From JANRKH01 sp964351245 (GTDB lineage Bacteria; Pseudomonadota; Alphaproteobacteria; Rickettsiales; Rickettsiaceae): DNA of 6,489 nt. Shown here one piece after another: positions 1 through 6,164 of this stretch. Numbering within the stretch: position 1 is the stretch's first letter; each line of letters opens with the position of its first letter. Where the stretch lies: assembly GCA_964351245.1 (NCBI GenBank), contig CAYGNF010000046.1, forward strand, positions 1 to 6,489, given 5' to 3'. Made by a program: the position numbers and the translations under genes. The notes under the pieces are model-generated. The model did no database searches. It was not told where the DNA came from and saw only the letters and a program-made list of their open reading frames with translations.

Positions 1-57
1 ATTCAAGGCTCCCTATTTAAAGTACACTTCAGACAATTTAGATAAGAAGTAGGGGGG

Positions 58-173
58 TAATACCAAGCACTAGATAAATTAGATTTTTGATTTTAGTATT
101 CGAAAAAAAGTGAGGCACTGCACACTCAATCTAGCAAACTCAAATCTGGAAATTTAAATGGTGTTTGGTATTA
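58..173. repeat. Long imperfect inverted repeat
   Basis: The outer arms are TAATACCAAGCAC at 58-70 and GTGTTTGGTATTA at 161-173. They pair over 13 positions, 12 Watson-Crick and one G-U if transcribed as plus-strand RNA. A nested second arm continues the symmetry: 76-80 pairs with 151-155, and 81-86 (AGATTT) pairs with 142-147 (AAATCT), with a three-base bulge at 148-150. An alternative pairing joins 70-75 (CTAGAT) to 129-134 (ATCTAG). The element ends 7 bp past the mnmE stop codon and is preceded by a run of six G at 52-57, unusual in this AT-rich DNA. It could be a small palindromic or MITE-like element, a structured RNA, or part of the transcript end between mnmE and whatever lies to the left. 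The pairing is directly visible; the role is not known. Confidence 0.5.
103..128 (-). terminator. Possible Rho-independent terminator of mnmE
   Basis: Read on the minus strand, about 55-80 bases past the mnmE stop, a short hairpin precedes a run of seven T (plus-strand A 103-109). Two mutually exclusive stems are possible: AGTG-CCT-CACT (119-109), or TGAG paired with CTCA (128-125 with 114-111). Both stems are only 4 bp, so the call rests mainly on the T-run and the position. It lies inside the larger inverted repeat at 58-173, which may supply the real structure. Confidence 0.3.
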
Positions 174-180
174 ATTGCGA

Positions 181-1512
181 TTATTTACCTATACAAAAAT
201 TGAGAAATATTTGATCTAGTAAATCTTCTACATCAATTTTACCTATTAGATATGAAAGCTCTTGCGCTGCTATTCTGAGATCCTCTGCTGCCAGTACAAG
301 ATCTTGGCGTAAATTCACCTTTTGCAGTGATGCAACCGCATTAATCATACAAACCCTATGCCTTTCTTTGGTGATTAACCCGCTATTATTTCCCGCAAGA
401 TCGGATGCTTTTGCAATGATGGTATTGATTAATTCCTCGAGTCCGGTATTATTTTTCAGTGAAATCTCTATATAGTTTTGGTGTGTAGTACTATTTAATG
501 CTGTGCATTTTTTCTGTAAGTTATGCTTTAAATCAATTTTATTGATTACGTTAATTGTGTTTTTATCATGATAATGATGAGATTCTATCTCCTCGATAGA
601 TTGAATGAAGATATTAATATCGGCACTTTCTATAGCGGCTTTAGCTCTTTTAATACCTTCTTGTTCAATCTCATCATCTGAATCTCTGATACCAGCTGTA
701 TCAAGTAAAATAATTGGATAACCCCCTATATCAATATGGGATTCTATAATGTCCCGAGTTGTACCAGGAATGGTAGAGACAATAGAGATATCTCGTTGTG
801 TAAGATAATTCACTAAGCTAGATTTACCTACATTAGGCTTGCCATATATGGCTAACTTAATACCATTTCTTAACCTTTCTCCCTTTCTGCGATCAGAAAG
901 ATAATGATTAATGGATGCGATGATATTTTTACACATTATTTCTGAGTCACTAATCACACTATCGGGAATTTCTTCCTCAGGGAAATCAATATATGCTTCT
1001 ACAAGACTCATTAGCTGGATTATCTCGACTCTCCACTGACTCGTGACATTAAATAGCGCCCCCTGCATTTGAGATAAAGCTTGCTTATGTTGTAGATGAG
1101 TTTCAGCATTAATCAGATCCATCATGCCTTCTATGCGGGTTAGATCAATTTTGCCATTAAACAATGCTCTTTTTGAGAATTCTCCAGCTTCTGCATATCT
1201 TAAATCTTCAATAGAAGCAAGCGCTGCAAATAGTAGTTTTTGTACAGCAATACTTCCATGGGTGTAAATTTCCACTACATCTTCTCCGGTAAAGCTATTT
1301 GGCGCATTAAAGTATACGAACATTACATCATCAATTTCTTCTTGAGTAGTAGGATGGATTAATGTTGCTCTATGTAGTATTCTTGGGATGAGTTTTTTTG
1401 CTCCAGAGAGCTCAATGATAGCGCCTAGGGCATTAGGGCCTGAGATTCTATATACTGCAATAGCTGATTTTCCATGAGCCGAACTTAACGCATAGATAGT
1501 TTTTTTTGCCAT
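181..1512 (-). CDS. mnmE: tRNA modification GTPase MnmE (TrmE)
   Basis: MnmE works with MnmG to build the 5-(carboxymethyl)aminomethyl group on U34 of tRNAs reading split codon boxes. It is a cytoplasmic, potassium-activated G protein. All 443 residues are present (E. coli: 454). The N-terminal folate-binding domain shows GKSAIAVYRISG (14-25) and TGEDVVEIYTHG (75-86). A helical domain follows, interrupted by the G domain: P-loop GKPNVGKS (224-231), switch TTRD (251-254), DTAG (271-274), NKID (324-327). The C-terminal FCIGK (439-443) keeps the cysteine typical of the family. The ATG at 1512 gives the normal N-terminus (AKKTIYALSSAHGK), with AGAG 8 bases upstream (1524-1521) as a weak ribosome site. 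EAYIDFPEEEIPDSV (172-186) and IEQEGIKRA (282-290) resemble Rickettsia MnmE as I remember it. The gene is transcribed divergently from the dehydrogenase operon. No missing residue or frameshift is seen. Confidence 0.97.
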   Translation of the reverse strand: MAKKTIYALSSAHGKSAIAVYRISGPNALGAIIELSGAKKLIPRILHRATLIHPTTQEEIDDVMFVYFNAPNSFTGEDVVEIYTHGSIAVQKLLFAALASIEDLRYAEAGEFSKRALFNGKIDLTRIEGMMDLINAETHLQHKQALSQMQGALFNVTSQWRVEIIQLMSLVEAYIDFPEEEIPDSVISDSEIMCKNIIASINHYLSDRRKGERLRNGIKLAIYGKPNVGKSSLVNYLTQRDISIVSTIPGTTRDIIESHIDIGGYPIILLDTAGIRDSDDEIEQEGIKRAKAAIESADINIFIQSIEEIESHHYHDKNTINVINKIDLKHNLQKKCTALNSTTHQNYIEISLKNNTGLEELINTIIAKASDLAGNNSGLITKERHRVCMINAVASLQKVNLRQDLVLAAEDLRIAAQELSYLIGKIDVEDLLDQIFLNFCIGK

Positions 1513-1597
1513 GTCTTTTTCTCTATTCTCTTTCCATTAAGGTACATATATACTATACTCCAAATTTTTACACCTCAAATCTATCACGGGTAATAAT
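1513..1597. promoter_or_regulatory. Divergent promoter region, mnmE / gdh operon
   Basis: This 85-bp gap separates two divergent start codons, so promoters for both directions should lie here. Plus strand: TTTCCA (1531-1536), a 17-base spacer, then TATACT (1554-1559), a good -10 for a sigma-70-type promoter; a second TATACT overlaps at 1549-1554. Minus strand: TTGAGG (1578-1573), a 17-base spacer, then TAGTAT (1555-1550). The two candidate -10 boxes overlap, so the polymerases could compete. A weak GGG (1588-1590) sits 7 bases before the dehydrogenase ATG. These are motif matches by eye in AT-rich DNA, where chance matches to -10 boxes are common. Confidence 0.4.
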
Positions 1598-4500
1598 ATG
1601 CAAAATAATGACAATAACTTCTCCGAAGGCGTTGATTCTTTATGGCACAAAGAAGTACTCTCGATACTCAATAAACGATATAAAGATGATCCAGGTAATA
1701 GTATAAGCATAGAGTGTATTAATATTTTTCCTGCTGATTATCAATTTAAGCATTCTACCCAAGAGGCATCGGAAGATTTTGTCAAGCTGCAGGCTCTTAG
1801 TCCTGAAAATAGTATAATATACAATCTGGTGCAAAAAGACCAACAATTGCTATTAAAATTATTTTCATCAGTAGGCAAGCTAAGTCTTTCAAATATAATG
1901 CCGAAAATTGAGAATCTAGGTTTTTTAGTCCAGGAAGAAAGATACTATAATTTAAACAACCAAGACCATAAATGTATACATGTGTATATTATCGAGCCTA
2001 AAAATTCGAAATATGATGTCTTTGAATCAAAGAAATTAATTGAAGATGCTTTATATGCTGTTCAACAAAATAGAACTATATCCGACAATCTAAGTAAATT
2101 AATTACATATGAACAACTCTCGTGGCGAGAGATTGATTTGCTGCGAAGTCTTGCTGCATATACTCATCAAGTATGCCTTACTTACGATTATATATATATT
2201 AGTAAGACATTAATTAAATATTCGGATTTTGTAAAAAAACTCATTAAATTATTTTGCTTTAAATTTTGTACAATTTCTAGGGATATTAAAAAATATAATG
2301 AATTACATGAAATTTTGAATAATGATTTAGCTCAAATATCTAGTAGTTCTGAAGATAAAGTTTTAAGATCTATACTCGGGGCTATTGAAGCAGGCCTTAG
2401 AACAAATTTTTTTCAACCGGACAGTAATAACGACTATAAAAAATATATATCAATTAAATTTGATTCTAGCAAAGTGCCTGATATACCGAGTCCCATACCT
2501 TATGCAGAAATTTTTGTATATTCAAAAGAGTGTGAGGGAATTCATTTAAGAGGCGGGAAAGTATCCAGAGGTGGGATTAGATGGTCCGATAGAGTAGAAG
2601 ATTATAGAACCGAGGCTCTAGGATTAATGAAAGCCCAGATGACCAAAAATGCAGTCATTGTTCCAGAAGGCTCTAAAGGAGCTTTTTGTACACGTATTAA
2701 TAAGGCTGGATTATCTAGGGATGAATATATTACTCAGGTAATAAGCGCCTACCAGAATTTTTTGAGAGGGTTGTTAGATGTTACAGATAATATAATCTCA
2801 AACTCCACCGTATCGCCTCAGAATACAGAAATACATGATCAGCATGATCCTTATTTAGTTGTAGCTGCTGATAAAGGCACTGCCTCATTTTCAGATTATG
2901 CTAATCAGGTATCTAGAGAGTATAATTTTTGGCTGGGCGATGCATTTGCCTCCGGGGGATCAGCTGGATATGATCATAAAAAAATGGGCATTACCGCAAG
3001 AGGTGCGTGGATCTCCGTACAAAGACATTTTAGAGAAATGGATATAGATACTCAAGCAGATGAAATTACAGTGGTTGGTATTGGAGATATGTCCGGAGAT
3101 GTTTTTGGAAACGGAATGCTTATGTCTGATACCATAAAGCTTGTTGCTGCTTTTAATCATATTCATATATTTATTGATCCAGAACCAGACCCAAGAATAA
3201 GCTTTCAAGAGAGAAAAAGATTGTTCGATCTACCCGGATCTAAATGGTCTGATTATGATCGTAGCATAATCTCGGAGGGCGGAGGAGTGTATGAAAGAAC
3301 TGCAAAATCTATATCTTTATCTAGTAAGGCGATGCATTTATTACAAATCTCAAAAAAAGAAGTTTCTCCAAATGAATTAATTAAGGCGATATTAAAAGCA
3401 AAGGTACATTTAATATGGAATGGAGGCATTGGTACTTATATCAAAGCCGCCTCCGAAGAAAATTATACTATCGGAGATAAAACCAATGATATGGTTAGAG
3501 TTAATGGCGCAGAACTCCAGTCTAGTGTAATAGGCGAGGGGGGAAATCTGGGCGTATCTCAGAAAGGTAGAATTGAATATGCGATGAATGGCGGTAGGGT
3601 AAATACTGATTTTATAGATAATTCCGCGGGAGTAGATTGCTCTGACCATGAAGTAAACATTAAGATTGCTTTAGGTAAAGCAATAGAAAAAGGCTTACTA
3701 GATACTAATGAGAGGAATAAAATTCTTGAAGAAATGACCGATCAAGTGACCGATCTCGTACTGGAAGATAATATAAATCAAACACTCGCTATTACAATGA
3801 TGGCACAATCTCCATTATTTAACATAGAAGTACTCTCGATCCTGATTGATAATTTAGAAAAAACTGCATCACTAAATCGTGAGATCGAATTTATTCCAAC
3901 CACATCAGAGCTTATTGCAAGAAGTAATATAGGTGCAAAGCTGACAAGGCCAGAACTTTCTGTGATCTTATCTTATAGTAAGCGATCTGTTTATAATGAT
4001 CTTGAGGGAAGCAATATTGCTCATCAAGAATATTTTACTAAATGGCTTGTGGAATATTTTCCAAAATCTATACAAAAAAGATTTGCAGCCGAAATTTTAG
4101 ATCATCCGCTCAAAAAACAAATCATACTAACTATGATTACTAATAAACTAGTCAATAGATTAAGTGCGCCTGTTATTAATTCTCTTAAAATCGAGACTGG
4201 TTGCAAGATATGTGATATTGTTAGAGGCTTTGTGATAGTGCAAGAGATTTTTGACTTCGAGTCTTTGTGGAAGTCTATTGATAATCTCCCTTGTTCAGTA
4301 AAATTAAGTACAACAATAGAGATATATACAGATATTAATAAAGCCATTAGAAGGGGAATTGCATGGATGGTCACTAATATGCGTAGTAGTACACTAGATA
4401 TAGATGATTCAATAATAAAATATAAAGAAAATGCTTTGCAGATTTCTGAAATGCTCACTAAGAATTTACAAGGACCAGCCCAGGATAAATTCCAATCTAA

Positions 4501-4954
4501 AGTAACAAAATATGTAGAAGGAGGGCTAAAGCAAGATCTTGCTGAAAAAAGCGCTTCTCTTGATACGCTAGTATCATCATTTGATATCGCTTCTATGAGC
4601 ATTGAAACAGGGGAAGACTTAGAGATGATATGTCGTGGATATTTTGTAATTGCGGACTTATTTCATTTCGATTTTTTAAGAAAGTTGTCTGATAAATTAA
4701 TGTCTGATTCATATTGGCAAAGACTGAGTTTACAATCAATTAAAGATGATTTATACTACAAGCAGAGAAGAATACTAGGTCTCATTGTAAAAGATGGTAT
4801 TTTACATGATGTAAATACTTGGTATACCAATAATTTAAAGTTTTCTTCTTCCTATAATGCTTTTATTGAAAATTTGAAAATGCAAGAAAATATAGATATT
4901 AGTATGCTCATTTTGGCTAATAAAAAATTAGAAATTTTTATTCGTAAACAATGA
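1598..4954 (+). CDS. NAD-glutamate dehydrogenase, N-terminally short
   Basis: This is a large-type (Bac_GDH, GdhB/GdhZ family) NAD-dependent glutamate dehydrogenase. It oxidises glutamate to 2-oxoglutarate and ammonium, feeding the TCA cycle in the cytoplasm. The catalytic domain is intact: LRGGKVSRGGIRWSDR (317-332); K350 in TKNAVIVP and K360 in GSKGAF, matching the substrate and catalytic lysines (K113, K125) of small GDHs; D425 in VVAADKGT; the nucleotide-binding GIGDMSGDVFGNG (494-506); GEGGNLG (646-652); NSAGVDCSDHEVN (675-687). A helical C-terminal domain begins near LTRPELSVILSYSK (782-795). Residues ~65-140 look like the last ACT-like unit, and ~150-300 the helical linker. The protein has 1118 residues, against ~1600 for the family. 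The missing part is N-terminal, covering roughly the first two ACT-like units. The frame is open back to 1541 but offers no earlier ATG, GTG or TTG, so 1598 is the start. The next gene overlaps by ATGA. No internal frameshift is visible. Confidence 0.95.
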   Translation: MQNNDNNFSEGVDSLWHKEVLSILNKRYKDDPGNSISIECINIFPADYQFKHSTQEASEDFVKLQALSPENSIIYNLVQKDQQLLLKLFSSVGKLSLSNIMPKIENLGFLVQEERYYNLNNQDHKCIHVYIIEPKNSKYDVFESKKLIEDALYAVQQNRTISDNLSKLITYEQLSWREIDLLRSLAAYTHQVCLTYDYIYISKTLIKYSDFVKKLIKLFCFKFCTISRDIKKYNELHEILNNDLAQISSSSEDKVLRSILGAIEAGLRTNFFQPDSNNDYKKYISIKFDSSKVPDIPSPIPYAEIFVYSKECEGIHLRGGKVSRGGIRWSDRVEDYRTEALGLMKAQMTKNAVIVPEGSKGAFCTRINKAGLSRDEYITQVISAYQNFLRGLLDVTDNIISNSTVSPQNTEIHDQHDPYLVVAADKGTASFSDYANQVSREYNFWLGDAFASGGSAGYDHKKMGITARGAWISVQRHFREMDIDTQADEITVVGIGDMSGDVFGNGMLMSDTIKLVAAFNHIHIFIDPEPDPRISFQERKRLFDLPGSKWSDYDRSIISEGGGVYERTAKSISLSSKAMHLLQISKKEVSPNELIKAILKAKVHLIWNGGIGTYIKAASEENYTIGDKTNDMVRVNGAELQSSVIGEGGNLGVSQKGRIEYAMNGGRVNTDFIDNSAGVDCSDHEVNIKIALGKAIEKGLLDTNERNKILEEMTDQVTDLVLEDNINQTLAITMMAQSPLFNIEVLSILIDNLEKTASLNREIEFIPTTSELIARSNIGAKLTRPELSVILSYSKRSVYNDLEGSNIAHQEYFTKWLVEYFPKSIQKRFAAEILDHPLKKQIILTMITNKLVNRLSAPVINSLKIETGCKICDIVRGFVIVQEIFDFESLWKSIDNLPCSVKLSTTIEIYTDINKAIRRGIAWMVTNMRSSTLDIDDSIIKYKENALQISEMLTKNLQGPAQDKFQSKVTKYVEGGLKQDLAEKSASLDTLVSSFDIASMSIETGEDLEMICRGYFVIADLFHFDFLRKLSDKLMSDSYWQRLSLQSIKDDLYYKQRRILGLIVKDGILHDVNTWYTNNLKFSSSYNAFIENLKMQENIDISMLILANKKLEIFIRKQ

Positions 4955-5370
4955 TTAATATTAATAAGATTGGGGAATTGCTAACAAAAGCTCGAAAAGC
5001 TCGTTCTTTAGATTTGCATAAAGTTTCTGAAGATTTACGTATTAGAAAAAAATACTTAGAAGCTATAGAATCTGGATCTGTAGACGAGATACCGGGTGAT
5101 ACATATGCCCAAGGATATATCAAAATGTATGCTGATTACCTTGGAGTTAGTGATGAAATATTAAATACTGAGACTATAAAACGCAAGTCTCCAATAAATA
5201 AAGTGCCAAATGCGCAAAAACATATTGATGATAATGCGGTTTTAGGTAGTATATTTGGAGTTCTAGTATTGGTATTAATAATTCTTGTATGCATAAGAAA
5301 CGAGAAGTATTTTTTTTCAACAACTCCTCAAGTAGAAGAAATAATGGAAGACAAACAAGATGAATTTTAG
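4951..5370 (+). CDS. Small RodZ-like HTH membrane protein
   Basis: This 139-residue protein has an N-terminal helix-turn-helix of the RodZ type (HTH_25-like, residues ~6-70: IGELLTKARKARSLDLHKVS, then LRIRKKYLEAIESG, EIPGDTYAQGYIKMYADYLG). A basic linker with KRK (77-79) follows, then one hydrophobic segment (~96-115, VLGSIFGVLVLVLIILVCI) and a short acidic tail of about 24 residues. RodZ connects the MreB cytoskeleton to the envelope through this N-terminal domain, which usually does not bind DNA. The periplasmic beta domain (DUF4115) of full RodZ is absent, so this is a minimal form or a distinct relative. Predicted topology is N-terminus inside. Its ATG overlaps the dehydrogenase stop (ATGA) with no Shine-Dalgarno sequence visible, indicating translational coupling. 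A membrane-bound transcription regulator is the alternative. Family assignment is fairly sure, exact function is not. Confidence 0.75.
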   Translation: MININKIGELLTKARKARSLDLHKVSEDLRIRKKYLEAIESGSVDEIPGDTYAQGYIKMYADYLGVSDEILNTETIKRKSPINKVPNAQKHIDDNAVLGSIFGVLVLVLIILVCIRNEKYFFSTTPQVEEIMEDKQDEF

Positions 5371-5620
5371 AATAGATAATTATATGAATCAAATTGCTTC
5401 TATATCTATCGCTATAAAAGACAATTTAATGAAGTTGGATGCTAGAATTAACCACCTCCTTACAGAGAATAAGAAATTGATAAAAGTCAATAATCAATTA
5501 GAACAAAAAAATGCAACATTGCAAGCAGAATATACTAAAGTTTTACATCAGGTAGAAAAAGCACTAAATGCAATTAGTATGACCGAAGAGAGTAATAAGT
5601 ATGGCGATAGTAACGATTAA
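5360..5620 (+). CDS. ZauP/ZapB-like coiled-coil division protein
   Basis: This 86-residue soluble protein is almost entirely one coiled coil (about 12-76). A regular heptad is visible, with d positions L26, L33, L40, L47, L54, V61 and A68 and a positions I30, N37, N44, N51, Y58, V65 and I72. Three consecutive Asn at a positions favour a defined, parallel dimer. The sequence alone does not name the family. The call rests on its place directly upstream of, and overlapping, zapA, as Caulobacter zauP (a ZapA partner that helps focus the Z-ring) does, and on its coiled-coil form, like ZapB. The ATG at 5360 overlaps the upstream gene by 11 bp and has GGAAG (5346-5350) 9 bases upstream; an in-frame ATG at 5384 is possible but has a poorer site. 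Being real coding sequence is likely; the ZauP role is inference. Confidence 0.65.
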   Translation: MNFRIDNYMNQIASISIAIKDNLMKLDARINHLLTENKKLIKVNNQLEQKNATLQAEYTKVLHQVEKALNAISMTEESNKYGDSND

Positions 5621-5900
5621 GCTTAGAAATAGAGAATTTAGCCTTGAATGCACAGATGAGGAGAAGCTGCAGGTAGAAGCATGCGCTAATAATCTTGTTT
5701 CATTATTTGAAAAGCTTAATATATCATCTCAAGGTGTTTCGACTGAACATATTTTGGTACTAGTGGCAATTATCCTCCAAACCGAAAAAATGCCAGACCT
5801 AGCTTTATTCGAGGCAGAAAAAAAGCAAATAATACAACTCTGCGATTCATTAACTGAGGTTAAAGCAATTAGTGATAATTTGATTCAAAAAATTGTATAA
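5601..5900 (+). CDS. zapA: Cell division protein ZapA
   Basis: ZapA binds and cross-links FtsZ filaments at midcell, promoting Z-ring assembly in the cytoplasm. At 99 residues it is close to the usual ~100-110. The N-terminal globular part has the family pattern: a beta hairpin VTIKLRNREFSLECTDEE (4-21), then a helix ending LVSLFEKLN (32-40). The segment STEHILVLVAIILQTE (47-62) corresponds to the conserved LVMAAL region at the start of the long dimerising helix. The rest (63-99) is helical, suited to the ZapA tetramer coiled coil. The ATG overlaps the upstream coiled-coil gene by 20 bp and has GAAGAGAG (5585-5592) at a normal distance. It is the last gene of the run. The protein family is divergent, so the call depends on fold pattern plus context. 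Confidence 0.82.
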   Translation: MAIVTIKLRNREFSLECTDEEKLQVEACANNLVSLFEKLNISSQGVSTEHILVLVAIILQTEKMPDLALFEAEKKQIIQLCDSLTEVKAISDNLIQKIV

Positions 5901-6164
5901 TTCTCCCCGAGATTATTTAGTAATTAATTTATAAAAATAAGATTTAAATTCTGACATATGCGATACGGTCCTTGAGCCATACTGTGCAAATTTAATTGTG
6001 TCTAGTATTTATAAGATATCGAAATTCACTGGATATTTCATCCAGCTTTCCCCTTCAAAATCTTTTATGACGATGAATAGGTAATCAATCACTCTCTCAA
6101 TTTTACCAAAAAATTGCTTGTTTTTATTAGCATTCCTGATTTTTTTATCCCAAATTGTGGTAGA
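5901..6164. other. Structured region after zapA; possible 6S RNA
   Basis: No start-to-stop gene is supported in this 264-bp gap. Visible on the plus strand: a perfect 6-bp hairpin CTGGATATTTCATCCAG (6029-6045); a longer arm pairing ATACT (5979-5983) with AGTAT (6004-6008) and GTGCAA with TTGTGT inside it (three pairs are G-U, so only plus-strand RNA folds this way); CGATA (5961-5965) with TATCG (6017-6021); and AAGATTT (5939-5945) with AAATCTT (6058-6064). The string GGTCCTTGAGCCATA (5967-5981) resembles the conserved GTCCCCTGAGCCGATA of gamma-proteobacterial 6S RNA, and ssrS commonly lies just downstream of zapA in proteobacteria. However, a clean closing stem is missing, and the minus strand of 6009-6164 is an open frame continuing the ankyrin gene, which competes with this reading. 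Confidence 0.22.
6098..6126 (+). terminator. Weak terminator candidate after zapA operon
   Basis: CAATTTT (6098-6104) pairs with AAAATTG (6110-6116) around a 5-base loop and is followed by CTTGTTTTTATT. The 7-bp stem is nearly all A-T, so it would be a poor intrinsic terminator. It lies about 200 bases past the zapA stop, and no better hairpin plus T-run was found in the gap. It also falls within the minus-strand open stretch at 6009-6164. Confidence 0.2.

Noticed and set aside
2..52. Open tail FKAPYLKYTSDNLDKK ending in TAG, possible C-terminus of an upstream plus-strand gene
   Set aside because: Sixteen codons is too short to separate from chance and nothing in it is recognisable; the next window to the left would decide.
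1506..1706. 66-codon plus-strand open frame across the mnmE start and the gdh start
   Set aside because: It overlaps the ends of two confident genes in another frame and has no family resemblance; it is not a remnant of the missing dehydrogenase N-terminus.
1651..3840. Exact 15-base repeat AGAAGTACTCTCGAT at 1651-1665 and 3826-3840
   Set aside because: Both copies are in frame and encode the same EVLSI string within the dehydrogenase; two isolated copies with unrelated flanks are most simply coincidence.
4102..4602. 166-codon minus-strand open frame opposite the dehydrogenase C-terminal domain
   Set aside because: It lies wholly within a well-conserved gene on the other strand, has no ribosome site or recognisable motif, and is explained as a shadow of that gene's codons.
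5902..5912. Hairpin TCTC-CCC-GAGA just after the zapA stop as a terminator
   Set aside because: A 4-bp stem with a 3-base loop and no T-run (TTATTT only) is too weak to call.
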